From positions 2,463,501-2,527,500 of the forward strand of contig NZ_JAWXYB010000018.1 of the NCBI RefSeq assembly GCF_033842475.1: a stretch of 64,000 nt of DNA, written 5' to 3'. The stretch's first letter is position 1. Every line of letters starts with the position of its first letter. The position numbers and the translations under genes are program-made. Shown piece by piece: positions 18,101 through 26,403 of the stretch. This DNA is from Acidiphilium acidophilum (lineage in GTDB: Bacteria; Pseudomonadota; Alphaproteobacteria; Acetobacterales; Acetobacteraceae). The notes beneath the pieces were generated by a model, which was not told the origin of the DNA, searched no databases, and saw only the letters and a list, made by a program, of their open reading frames with translations.

Positions 18101-19479
18101 TGCTGCCGATCGAGGTGGGGCTGGCCGTCATCGGCCTGCTGCTGCTGGTCATCCTCGCCCTGCTGCTCCGGCAGGTGCGACGTCTTTCGGTCCTCGAAAC
18201 CCTGCCCGCAGCGATGGCCGAACCGGCGCGGGCGGCGTTGGCGGGCGGCATCGAGCGGTTGCAGGACGGGGCACGGAGCCAGGCTGAGCATCTGGCACGC
18301 AGCTTCGGCACGATCAACGGCACGATCGGCGACCTGTCGCTTCTGGTGACCCAGAGGCTGGGCGAGGCCGAAGCCGCCGCCCAGTCCGGACGGGCCCAGG
18401 CGTTGAGCGAAACCCTCGCTGTGATCGCGCGCCTGACGGAAAGCCAGACCGGGCTCGCCGACCGGGTCAGCCGCGATCTCGCCGGTGTCTCGGTGGCATT
18501 GCGCGACGAGCAGGAAAAGCTGCGCGCTCAGGTCGAGAGCAAGCTGGAGACAATCCGCGTCGGGAACGAGGCGAAGCTGGAAGCGATGCGCGCGGCGGTC
18601 GATGAGCAATTGCAATCCGCCCTCGAAAAGCGGATCGGCGAAAGCTTCCAGCGCGTTTCCGAGCAATTCGCCCTAGTGCAGCAGGCGATCGGCCAGGTGC
18701 AGAACGTCGCCGTGCAGGTCGGCGACCTGAAACGCCTGTTCGCCAATGTGAAGTCCCGCGGCGGCTGGGGCGAGGCGCAGATCCGGCAGACCATGGAAGA
18801 CACTCTGCCTCCCGGCACGTTCGAAGCGAATTTCAAATCCGATCCGAACAGCGCCGAGACGGTCGAATTCGCGCTCCGCATGCCGGTGCGGGAAGGCGAG
18901 CAACCGGTCTATCTGCCGATCGATGCGAAATTCCCGACCGAGGATTACGATCGCCTGCTGCTCGCCGCCGAGGCCGGCGATCGCGCTGCCGAGGATAGCG
19001 CGATCGCGGCGCTCGCTACCCGCATCCGCAATGAAGCCCGGAAAATCGCCCAGAAATACATCCGTCCCCCCCGCACCACCGACATCGCTATTCTTTACCT
19101 GCCAAGCGAGGGCCTGTTCGCCGAGGTGGCGCGGGTGCCCGGGCTGATCGAGACCATCCAGCGCGAAACCCGCGTGCTGATTCAGAGCCCCAGCCTGCTC
19201 CCGGCCCTGCTGCACACGATTCGTGTCGGCCATTTTACGGTGCAACTCGAACGCAAAGCAGGCGAAATCGGCAAAATCCTAGGCGCGGTCAAAGCGGAAT
19301 GGGGCAAATTGGGCGAGGCGATGGACAAGCTCGCCAAACGGGCCACCGATATCGGCACCGAAATCGACAAAACCCAAATCCGCATCCGCGCCGTGGGCCG
19401 CACCCTGCGCGAAGTCGAAGCCATCGACGACGCCGAGGCCTCGCCTCTGCTAGGCTTGCCCTCCCAGGCCGAACCGTAA
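18100..19479 (+). CDS. rmuC: DNA recombination protein RmuC
   Basis: 459 residues from the ATG at 18100; the frame is open further upstream inside lepA, but TGATG coupling supports this start. One N-terminal membrane helix (about residues 6-24, very leucine-rich) is followed by a long heptad-rich coiled coil (about 60-200). Then comes the RmuC nuclease-fold domain with KSRGGWGEAQIRQTMED and LPIDAKFPTEDYDRLL. RmuC proteins limit recombination-driven rearrangement at inverted repeats. That is noteworthy beside the nested IS cluster, although the adjacency is likely coincidental. Confidence 0.92.
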   Translation: MLPIEVGLAVIGLLLLVILALLLRQVRRLSVLETLPAAMAEPARAALAGGIERLQDGARSQAEHLARSFGTINGTIGDLSLLVTQRLGEAEAAAQSGRAQALSETLAVIARLTESQTGLADRVSRDLAGVSVALRDEQEKLRAQVESKLETIRVGNEAKLEAMRAAVDEQLQSALEKRIGESFQRVSEQFALVQQAIGQVQNVAVQVGDLKRLFANVKSRGGWGEAQIRQTMEDTLPPGTFEANFKSDPNSAETVEFALRMPVREGEQPVYLPIDAKFPTEDYDRLLLAAEAGDRAAEDSAIAALATRIRNEARKIAQKYIRPPRTTDIAILYLPSEGLFAEVARVPGLIETIQRETRVLIQSPSLLPALLHTIRVGHFTVQLERKAGEIGKILGAVKAEWGKLGEAMDKLAKRATDIGTEIDKTQIRIRAVGRTLREVEAIDDAEASPLLGLPSQAEP

Positions 19480-19547
19480 TACCTGCCCCCTCGCCCGCGC
19501 CCGCCACTTGTTGCCCTCGAACTTGTTGGCTATGAACCGCGCACGCA

Positions 19548-19637
19548 GGAGGGATGGCCGAGCGGTTTAAGGCGCACGCTTGGAAAGCGTGTGTGCGTGA
19601 AAGCGTACCGTGGGTTCGAATCCCACTCCCTCCGCCA
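19548..19637 (+). tRNA. tRNA-Ser (anticodon GGA)
   Basis: Class II tRNA of 90 nt including encoded CCA (19635-19637). The acceptor stem GGAGGGA (19548-19554) pairs with TCCCTCC (19627-19633), and the discriminator G is at 19634. The anticodon loop TTGGAAA gives GGA, reading UCC/UCU. A long variable arm and the GGTTCGAATCC T-loop are present. It is the last ordinary gene before the IS cluster. Confidence 0.96.
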
Positions 19638-19816
19638 CCCCTATATCCAGCACTGTCCCATACAGTCTTTGACTTTAATGGGTTGATTGGCGTTTTCGTC
19701 CACTCACATCGACCCGGATTTGCCCTAATACCAACCTGAGGTTCCGTTGACTCGAATGTGAGTTGTCGCGGCTCGGGCGGGTATGATTCGCTGAACTTCC
19801 CTGGAGGAGGTTTGCG

Positions 19817-19903
19817 ATGACGGTAGCGATAACGCGTTTGGACTTGTCGGCTATGGCGCTGCGCGAGCGGGCGGCTCGCGCGACGGATTCGAAGATTTCG
19901 AGG
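19817..19903 (+). pseudogene. IS630-type transposase, 5' fragment
   Basis: A strong GGAGGAGG (19803-19810) precedes an ATG whose first 29 codons (MTVAITRLDLSAMALRERAA and on to DSKISR) resemble the N-terminus of IS630-family transposases. The similarity ends near 19903 and the frame then reads 13 unrelated codons to a TAG at 19943. It is best read as an element cut by insertion of the IS256-type element that follows. Recognition is from memory of the family N-terminus only. Confidence 0.5.
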
Positions 19904-19930
19904 GGTTGCGTCCCCTTGGGTGGTGTAGGA

Positions 19931-20000
19931 GCTGTGGGTAAGTAGCCCGCCGGAGCGACCGGGCAACGAGTCTGGCGCAGGCGGGCTACTTATCCACAGC
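19931..20000. repeat. 21-bp stem-loop ahead of the second-type IS256 transposase
   Basis: 19931-19951 pairs with 19980-20000 with one mismatch over 21 bp and a 28-base loop. It lies between the IS end and the transposase start, as does the palindrome in the other IS256 elements. The likely role is blocking outside transcription or translation from driving transposase. Confidence 0.75.
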
Positions 20001-20072
20001 GGTGGTCATCGTCGGTCTTCGGTTATGGTTGGAATTGCAACCGACCAACAAAGATCCGAGGAGATCCGAACG

Positions 20073-21245
20073 ATGACCGACCCCACAATGGCCCTTCGCG
20101 CGCTGCTGGAGAAGAGCTCCGACACCGATTTGTTACGCGAGATGGTGGGCTTTACGGCCCAACGGCTGATGGAGCTGGAAGCCGAAAGCCTGACCGGCGC
20201 GCCCTATGGCAAACGCAGCGACGAGCGGGTCAACCAGCGCAACGGGTATCGCGACCGGACCTGGGAAACCCGGGCCGGAACGATCGAGTTGCGCCTGCCC
20301 AAGTTGCGCCACGGCAGTTATTTCCCGGCTTTTCTTGAGCCCCGTCGGATCGCCGAGAAGGCGCTGGCCGCCGTAATCCAGGAGGCCTATATCCAGGGCG
20401 TCTCGACCCGCTCGGTCGATGAACTCGTGCAATCCTTCGGCATGAGCGGGATCAGCAAAAGCTAGGTCTCACGCCTGTGCGGCGAGATCGACGACAAGAT
20501 CAACGATTTTCTGAACCGTCCCCTTGAGGGCGACTGGCCGTATGTGTGGCGGAGGGGCGCAAGGTTCCAGTCGTGCGAAGCGCGGCTGGAAACGCCCCGG
20601 AGGTTGGATGCCACCTATCTGAAGGTGCGCGAGGCCGGCCGGATCGTCTCGGTCGCCGTCACCATCGCAACCGGCGTCAATGGTGATGGCCGTCGCGAGG
20701 TCCTCGGCATGGCGATCGGTGCGTCGGAGGCGGAAACGTTCTGGACCGAATTCCTCCGCAGCCTCGCCCGGCGCGGTCTGCGCGGCGTCAAGCTGGTGAT
20801 CTCGGATGCCCATGAGGGTCTGAAGGCCGCCATCGCCAAAGTGCTGCACGCCACCTGGCAGCGATGCCGTGTCCATATGATGCGCAACCTGCTGGCCCAT
20901 GCCGGCCGCCAGGGGCGTAGCGTTGTCGCCGCCTTCGTCGGCACCGCCTTTGCCCAGGACGATGCCGCCAGTGCTCGCAACCAATGGTGCCAGGTCGCCG
21001 ACCAGTTACGCCCCAAAGCCGCCAAACTCGCCGCCATGATGGATGAAATGGAGGATGATGTGTTGGCCTATATGGGGTTCCCCAGGGAACACCGCACCAA
21101 AATCCACTCGACCAATCCCATCGAGCGTCTCAATGGCGAAATCAAACGCCGTACCGATGTCGTCGGCATCTTCCCCAATGAACCCGCCATTCGTCGCCTC
21201 GTCGGCGCCATCCTGCTCGAACAAAACGACGAATGGACCGTCCAG
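20073..21245 (+). pseudogene. IS256-family transposase with amber stop, palindromic insert and lost C-terminus
   Basis: Starting at [16 protein letters not shown] (20073), the frame matches IS256 transposases ([33 protein letters not shown]). It meets TAG at 20463-20465 where the family has Gln before VSRLCGEID. It then continues in the same frame through VISDAHEGLKAA and STNPIERLNGEIKRRT. A 54-base in-frame insert (20550-20603) splits the conserved Trp-Leu-Asp-Ala-Thr motif, and the C-terminus after NDEWTVQ is cut by an IS21 end. Three independent lesions make it non-functional. Confidence 0.9.
20550..20603. repeat. 54-bp palindromic in-frame insert
   Basis: An extra 54 bases (18 codons) sit between the Trp codon at 20547-20549 and the Leu-Asp-Ala-Thr codons from 20604. 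The arms GGGGCG (20554-20559) with CGCCCC (20593-20598), and TTCCAG (20565-20570) with CTGGAA (20586-20591), give a hairpin. CGGAGG occurs at both outer edges. It has the look of a small mobile palindrome. Confidence 0.6.
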
Positions 21246-21314
21246 TGCGTATTCCGTTGATCGCGATCATCCATTCCGGTCGATCGCGATCACTGATTCC
21301 GGTGATCGCGATCA
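21246..21314. repeat. Triplicated IS21 terminal repeats
   Basis: Three roughly 20-bp copies at 21251-21270, 21273-21292 and 21296-21314 share ATTCCG and GATCGCGATCA. Such repeated motifs are transposase-binding sites at IS21-family ends. The first copy abuts the truncated IS256 transposase reading frame, fixing the insertion point. Confidence 0.75.
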
Positions 21315-21608
21315 TGATGTTCACCATGCCTGAGGCTGGCGTGGGGAACGGCATGACGCGGTGTTGTGGGCTACCACTGACGGTTGAACAGGTGTCATTT
21401 CTTTCCGGTGTTCGTCAAGTCGGGTGAAGGGGTGAGGGTTTGGCGTTTTCGCAGGCTTTCTCCTTTCAGTTCGATGCTGTTGGCGGCGGTGAGAATCCGC
21501 GCATAAACGGCGCGGGAAGATATATCGGCTGATTTCGAAGGCGGCTTGATCCTGATGGAGCGGTGGTGATGTGCTGCCCTTCTGCTTTGATGGTTCCGCC
21601 GTGCTCGC

Positions 21609-21670
21609 GGCCGTCAAGGACGCTGCGCGCCGCGCAAGAGCGCGGTGGCCTCCGGCCATCCTTGACCGCC
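21609..21670 (-). ncRNA. Candidate three-way-junction RNA fold in the inner IS21-like element
   Basis: GTCAAGGA (21613-21620) pairs with TCCTTGAC (21659-21666), extended by 21609-21611 with 21668-21670 after one mismatch. Inside are two perfect hairpins, CCGCGC-AAGA-GCGCGG (21630-21645) and TGGCC-TCC-GGCCA (21646-21658), stacked side by side. This nested set in 62 bases is hard to explain by chance. It sits about 150 bases downstream of the last gene, so it could be a 3' UTR structure, a terminator or a separate RNA. Expression is unknown. Confidence 0.5.
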
Positions 21671-21816
21671 ACTGCGCGCGACGGTGTTTTGGTATGCAGG
21701 TCGGGACGACAGGATGGCCGCTTTAGTCGAACCACAGGATGGTTGCTGAAGAGAAGCGCGGAGGCGGTGTACAATCGGCCTGGGGGGTCGTCACACCAAG
21801 GCGCGGAGGCGGTTGA
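21671..21816. other. Gene-free 3' region of the inner IS21-like element
   Basis: With 21517-21608 this makes up the non-coding tail of the inner element around the candidate RNA. A 13-bp direct repeat, GCGCGGAGGCGGT, occurs twice about 39 bases apart near 21758 and 21797. An overlapping frame at 21466-21774 on the minus strand has no recognisable features and reads through the terminal repeat, so it is not annotated as a gene. Confidence 0.4.
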
Positions 21817-22056
21817 TCAGAAGACCTGAGGTGGTCCGCCGATTGGGGCGATATCCTCGAAATGATCAGCTTGGTGTTGCTCGCGCATCATGCGCTGAAT
21901 CTGGCAATTATAACGGACCCAGATTTTTTCTCTCAGATCGTCGAGTAGCTCGAAGATCGCAAGGGCCTGATCTGGCGTCCAGTGGATCGGGATTTCGAGG
22001 ATAATTGGTTGCAAGTGCGCCGGATTCTTTGCACGGCCCTTTCGGGATTTTGTCAT
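21817..22056 (-). CDS. Small protein encoded 3' of istB in the IS21-like element (unknown function)
   Basis: 79 residues, basic at the N-terminus (MTKSRKGRAKN) and then a predicted helical core: IPIHWTPDQALAIFELLDDL and REKIWVRYNCQIQRMMREQ. The ATG overlaps the istB stop by four bases (22053-22056), so it belongs to the transposon's operon. Similar short proteins seem to accompany this type of IS21 element, recalled from family context. No catalytic motif is visible. It may be a DNA-binding or IstB-partner accessory; that is inference. Confidence 0.7.
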   Translation of the reverse strand: MTKSRKGRAKNPAHLQPIILEIPIHWTPDQALAIFELLDDLREKIWVRYNCQIQRMMREQHQADHFEDIAPIGGPPQVF

Positions 22057-22269
22057 GATTTTGCATTGCGGGCGCGGCGCTGGCCGGCGCGCTGATCCGC
22101 CCGTTCGCGCGCTTCCTTGAGGCGGTAGGACTCGCCGTCGAGCGCGATGATTTCGGCGTTATGGATCAGGCGATCAACCAGGGACACGACGCAGGCCGCG
22201 TTGGGGAAGACCTCGCGCCACGGTGGTGTAACCTGACGTCTGGAAATTCATTTTGGGTTGGGAGTTGGT

Positions 22270-22299
22270 GCCCTTGCCGGGGCATGCCCCGGCAAGGGC
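22270..22299. repeat. 30-bp perfect palindrome upstream of the transposase (IS256 copy 2)
   Basis: Identical to the palindrome at 2873-2902, in the same place between left inverted repeat and transposase start. Confidence 0.85.
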
Positions 22300-22351
22300 T
22301 GTTCATTCTGGTATTCCATGCAGTTGTTCACACCAACATGGAGACCGATGA

Positions 22352-23533
22352 ATGGACGCCAAAAAGGATACGATTATCGAGGCACTTTTGGAACATCTGA
22401 TCGAAAACGGCGCAGGCGATATCGCCACGGTATTTGCCAGGACCTTCGAACTCGCCATGCAGATCGAGCGCGAACGCTTCCTCCACGCCAGTCACTACGA
22501 GCGCAACCCCGATCGTCAGGGTTACGCCAATGGCTACAAGCCCAAGCGGATCGATACCCCGGCCGGGTCGATCACCGTCGATGTCCCCAAAACCGCCGGT
22601 CACGTGGGCGAACCCTTCTACCCACAGTCCCTCGAACGCGGCCGACGCTCGGTCCGCGCCGTCATGGTCGCCGTCGCCGAAATGTACATCAAAGGCGTCT
22701 CCACCCGCGACGTCGAGGCCGTCATGCGCGAATTCGGCATCGAAAGCCTCTCCTCCGCTCAGGTCAGCCGCGCCAGCAAGCTGCTCGATGACGAACTCGC
22801 CGCCTGGCGCACCCGACCCCTCGCCGAGATCCGCTACCTCATCCTCGACGCCAGATATGAAAAAATGCGCGATAATGGCGTCGTCCGCGATGCCGCCGTG
22901 CTCTCGGCCATCGGCATCGGACCCGATGAACGCCGCCGTGTCCTCGGCGTCTCGGTCGCCCTTTCCGAGGCCGAAGTCCATTGGCGTGCCTTCCTCGAAA
23001 GCCTCCATCAGCGTGGCCTGCGAGGCGTCGAATTCATCGTCTCCGATGACCATGCCGGATTGCACGCCGCACGCCGCGCCGTCTTCGGCGCCGCACACTG
23101 GCAACGATGCCAGTTCCACCTCGCCCAAAACGCCATCCACCACGCCCCCAACCACGCCATCCGCAAACGCATCGGCGCAGAACTCCGGACCGTCTGGAAC
23201 GCAAATTCCCTCGCCGCTGCCCAGATCGCTCTCACAACCCTCGTCAATGCCTATCGCGACACCGCACCAAAGCTCGCCGATTGGCTCGAACGAAATATCC
23301 CCGAAGGCCTCACCGTCTTCACACTGCCAGAACCCCACCAGCGCCGGCTTCGCACTTCCAACCCCATGGAACGCGGCATCCAGCAGGAACTCAAACGCCG
23401 CACCACCAAAATCAGGGTCTTCCCCAACGAAGCCTCCCTCGAACGCCTCGTCAGCGCCGTCCTCGTCGAAATCGATGAAAAATGGGCCGCCGACACCAAG
23501 GGCTACATCAAGTGGGACTACCAGGATGCCTGA
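22352..23533 (+). CDS. IS256-family (mutator) transposase, copy 2
   Basis: 393 residues, identical to the transposase at 2955-4136 with all candidate DDE residues. No lesion is visible. The identity of two copies at unrelated sites, each with clean target duplications, argues for an active transposase in this lineage. Confidence 0.93.
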   Translation: MDAKKDTIIEALLEHLIENGAGDIATVFARTFELAMQIERERFLHASHYERNPDRQGYANGYKPKRIDTPAGSITVDVPKTAGHVGEPFYPQSLERGRRSVRAVMVAVAEMYIKGVSTRDVEAVMREFGIESLSSAQVSRASKLLDDELAAWRTRPLAEIRYLILDARYEKMRDNGVVRDAAVLSAIGIGPDERRRVLGVSVALSEAEVHWRAFLESLHQRGLRGVEFIVSDDHAGLHAARRAVFGAAHWQRCQFHLAQNAIHHAPNHAIRKRIGAELRTVWNANSLAAAQIALTTLVNAYRDTAPKLADWLERNIPEGLTVFTLPEPHQRRLRTSNPMERGIQQELKRRTTKIRVFPNEASLERLVSAVLVEIDEKWAADTKGYIKWDYQDA

Positions 23534-24165
23534 CCCCCGCTCGCCCTATTTTCCAGACATCAGGTTGCTCAATCTCGCGCCACTCAGCGAACGGTCGATT
23601 GGTGGTGACGATGGTACTCTTGTTCTGATACCGCCGTGAGATCAGCTCGAACATGAGATCGGCATGACGGTTGGAGTAGGCCAGGTAGCCGACCTCATCG
23701 ATGACCAAGAGTTGAGGGCGGGCGTAGTGGCGGAGCCGACGGCGCAGAGCGGAATCACTATCGAGTGCGGCGAGGTCGCCGAGCATCTGGCCGGCGCTGG
23801 TGAACAGCACGGTATGCCCCGCGATCAACGTTTGGTGTGCAATATTCTGGGCCAACGTCGACTTGCCGATGCCATTTGGGCCGACGAAGACGATGTTGGA
23901 GGCGTCGGTGAGGAAGTCGAGCGCCATGAGGGCATCGATGGCGGCGCGATCGCATCGCTTTGGCCAGGACCAGTCGAAGTCGCAAAGCGGCTTGAAGCGG
24001 CCGATGTGGGCGGTCTTCAGCCGGCGCTCTAGGCTGCGGCAGGATCGCTCTTGTTCCTCCCAGGCAAGCAGCGGGGGTAACCAGGTTTGGGTTGCAACCT
24101 CGGGCCAATGTGCGATCAGGCCATGCAGGTGCAGTGCCTCGGCGCGGGCCCGCAGGGCTTCAGGT

Positions 24166-25665
24166 TCAGTTGTTGTCATCGGAACAATCCTTGATCTGGT
24201 CGTATGTTTCGAGGGCATGCGGTTTGACCGGTCGATCGCGGGCCTGAACATGGGCGGGCAGTCCGGCAGCGACCGGCGGCGCAGCGCCCCGTTCCTCGCG
24301 CCGCCGATCGAGAGCGAGGCGGACGGCATTGGGATGAGGAACGTTGCGAGTCAGCGCTTCGCAAATACTGGCTTGCAGTTCACCCGCCCCATAGCGATCG
24401 AGCAACCGCAGCAAGGTGGCGGTGATGGCGCCGAGATTTTCGCCGCGCTCGGCGGCGCGCATCAACAAGGTCTGACTGGCAGGTGCCGCCCGCACCAGAC
24501 GATCGGTCGCGCGATGCTTGCGGGCCGAGCGTTTCTGATCGACCAGAGCCTGAACATGGGCCGGCTCCTCGATCTGCGCACCCTTGTCGTAACAGCGCGG
24601 ATGGAGGGCAATCACTGCGCTACCATCGACGATTCGTACCTCTTGCGGATCGGCGAGGATGGTCAACCCGCGCCGGACATGATCGTGGGGAACCGAGTAA
24701 TCGTTCAGGTCGAAGCGGACATAGGGCGTCTTGCCGACCCTGACCGCCACCTGCTCGAGCAGAGGTGCCGGGTTGTCGGGTAACGCGAGCAACCGCTTGG
24801 CTTCCTCGGCGAAGACCTCGCGGACGCTGCGCAGTGATTCCTCGGGGCAGCGGCGGTCGGCAGCCGGGCCGTTGCACCAAGCATCGGCCTGGGTATTGAG
24901 ATCGGCAAGATCGGTGAAGCGGCGCGCGGCGAAAAAACTATCGCGGACGTAGCGGATCGCCCGCTCGACCCGCCCCTTCTCGTTGCCGCGGGCGATCGCC
25001 ACGGGGCGCGGCTCATAGCGGTAATGCCCGGCAAAACCCAGCAAGGTGGGATGGAAGCGGATGGCATCACCGCGCCGTTCCAGAACCGCACTTTTAAGGT
25101 TGTCGTAGAGCAAAACACGAGGAACCCCGCCCCAGGCAGAAAAGGCCCCAACGTGGCCGCGCAGAAAGTTCTCCATCCGCGCGTCCGGATAGAAACGCAG
25201 GAATATCTGGCGCGAATAACTCAGCACCATGACGAAGGCCATCAGCGGTCGCCGCGCGCGCCCGATCTCGAGGTGGCCAAAATGGCCCCAATCCACCTGC
25301 GCTTGTTCGCCGGGCAGCGTCCGCAGGCGCAAATAGGCCTCGACTTTTGCCCGGGGTCGGTGGCAGGCGATGATGTGGCGGAAATGGTCAGGACTGCCGC
25401 GATAACCGCGCTCGCAGACCATCGCATAAAGCCTGCTCGCGGTCAGGCTGGGAAACGTCTCCAGGGTCTGGTGAATGAACGGCAGATAGGGATCGATCCG
25501 CGACGCGCGGGCCGGTGAACCAATCCTGGGAAGACCAGCTTGCCCCAGAACTCGGCGCACCACGCTATGATGAATATGCAATTGTTGGGCGATCGTGCCG
25601 ATGGTCCATCTCTCGGCATGATAGTAGCGGAGGATCTGTGCCTCGATGTCAGCCGGTATCACCAT
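24166..25665 (-). CDS. istA: IstA transposase of the inner IS21-like element
   Basis: 499 residues, intact. The N-terminal helix-turn-helix region is [20 protein letters not shown] (about residues 19-38). The rve/DDE core has Asp in [12 protein letters not shown], Asp in [11 protein letters not shown] and Glu in [14 protein letters not shown]. The C-terminal part (about 280-499) is the usual IstB-interacting and DNA-binding region. It overlaps the upstream zinc-ribbon gene by 17 bases and istB by 14. With istB broken it may lack its own helper. Confidence 0.9.
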   Translation of the reverse strand: MVIPADIEAQILRYYHAERWTIGTIAQQLHIHHSVVRRVLGQAGLPRIGSPARASRIDPYLPFIHQTLETFPSLTASRLYAMVCERGYRGSPDHFRHIIACHRPRAKVEAYLRLRTLPGEQAQVDWGHFGHLEIGRARRPLMAFVMVLSYSRQIFLRFYPDARMENFLRGHVGAFSAWGGVPRVLLYDNLKSAVLERRGDAIRFHPTLLGFAGHYRYEPRPVAIARGNEKGRVERAIRYVRDSFFAARRFTDLADLNTQADAWCNGPAADRRCPEESLRSVREVFAEEAKRLLALPDNPAPLLEQVAVRVGKTPYVRFDLNDYSVPHDHVRRGLTILADPQEVRIVDGSAVIALHPRCYDKGAQIEEPAHVQALVDQKRSARKHRATDRLVRAAPASQTLLMRAAERGENLGAITATLLRLLDRYGAGELQASICEALTRNVPHPNAVRLALDRRREERGAAPPVAAGLPAHVQARDRPVKPHALETYDQIKDCSDDNN

Positions 25666-26086
25666 GTCCAGATCTCCCGCGGGATGGCATCACATCTCGC
25701 ACGGGACCGCGGCGGCGCAGGAAACCTTGGCGGACCAGCCCAGAGCATCGCTGCCCGCACCAGTGGCAGTGCGCAACGGATCGCTGGACGCAGACTGCCT
25801 GAGGCGTTGCGCCGCTCGCACTCGCTGGCGAGTTCGACGCCAGCAGATCACCAGATCGAGCTGGCAGTGAACCCTGATGCGTCACGTTTTTGCATCGAGC
25901 CCGATATCGGCGTGCCCGGGCTGCATGAGTAAATCGCCCACGTCGGCTGGTTTGGTAACGTTGAGCGGCGGCGCGTTGCGCCAAACAACGCGCCAGGAGG
26001 GCGCATTCTCCCGCACAATAAATCTGGCCGCGATCACAAGACCGACACACCACCACCTGCACGCGGCAGGCTGCACATAAAAACAT
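25649..26086 (-). CDS. Zinc-ribbon protein upstream of istA in the IS21-like element (unknown function)
   Basis: About 145 residues from the ATG at 26086; an upstream ATG at 26170 is also in frame. The N-terminus has cysteine pairs CAAC, CRSC and CAGEC, then an arginine-rich stretch ([20 protein letters not shown]). A C-terminal CHWCGQRC is followed by VRQGFLRRR. This suggests two zinc-binding modules around a basic nucleic-acid-binding segment. Its 3' end overlaps istA by 17 bases, so it is probably co-expressed with it. I recall similar proteins beside other IS21-type elements, but no function. A role in target choice or transposase control is inference. Confidence 0.65.
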   Translation of the reverse strand: MFLCAACRVQVVVCRSCDRGQIYCAGECALLARCLAQRAAAQRYQTSRRGRFTHAARARRYRARCKNVTHQGSLPARSGDLLASNSPASASGATPQAVCVQRSVAHCHWCGQRCSGLVRQGFLRRRGPVRDVMPSRGRSGHGDTG

Positions 26087-26403
26087 CCGGGCCGATATCG
26101 GGGCCGCACCGTCACAGTCACAATTCCCCTGTAGACGCTGATTATGATTGCGGAAATACTGGCCTTGCATGCGTGCTCCGGCACCGTGCGGGGCACGGCG
26201 TCGAGCAGAACCGCCAAGTCGAGATCGGCGCCGTGCTTGCCCCTCAATAGCGGCAAACCTACCCCAGCACCTGACAGCGCGTCACCTCACCCACCGCGCC
26301 GTCCACACAACCACGAAATCCCTCGGGAGCCATCGAAACCAGTGCAGGAAGCGCAACCCGACTACAGGGTGCCGCACAAGGCAATTATTGCCGCTCCAAG
26401 CGC
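26087..26403. other. Leader region of the inner IS21-like element
   Basis: About 320 bases between the terminal inverted repeat (26404-26442) and the zinc-ribbon start. Several frames are open but none has a convincing start or motif. It probably carries the promoter for the four genes, though I could not assign a clear -35/-10 pair. Confidence 0.35.

Larger units (their letters stand above)
19904..21245 (+). mobile_element. IS256-family element, second type, degraded
   Basis: This holds a large stem-loop (19931-20000) and a damaged IS256-type transposase. The left boundary is set only by the end of IS630 similarity. The right end is missing: the transposase frame is replaced at 21246 by IS21 terminal repeats. 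It is not the same element as the two identical IS256 copies elsewhere in the window, since its transposase is clearly diverged from theirs. Confidence 0.7.
22222..23574 (+). mobile_element. IS256-family insertion sequence, copy 2
   Basis: It matches copy 1 at a constant offset of 19397 bases across the whole element, including both inverted repeats. The flanking duplication is CTCGCGCCAC (22212-22221, 23574-23583; 8-9 bp expected, the tenth base may be chance). It is inserted in the inner IS21-like istB, opposite to that gene and in the same orientation as copy 1. Confidence 0.92.
22053..24179 (-). pseudogene. istB: istB of the inner IS21-like element, interrupted by IS256 copy 2
   Basis: The N-terminal part starts at 24179 ([20 protein letters not shown]) with Walker A GPNGIGKST, Walker B LLVIDEVGYL and the sensor segment VTTNRPFAEWRE. 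It is interrupted at about 23576-23583. The remaining 55 or so codons (VFPNAACVVSLVDRLIHNAE to a TGA at 22053-22055) resume on the far side of the IS at about 22220. The duplicated CTCGCGCCAC (22212-22221 and 23574-23583) flanks it. Excising the IS with one duplication restores about 257 residues. It overlaps istA by 14 bases. Confidence 0.9.

Noticed and set aside
21466-21774. 102-codon minus-strand frame at the end of the inner IS21-like element
   Set aside because: It reads through the terminal repeat and the structured region, with no motif; the non-coding fold explains the conservation better.
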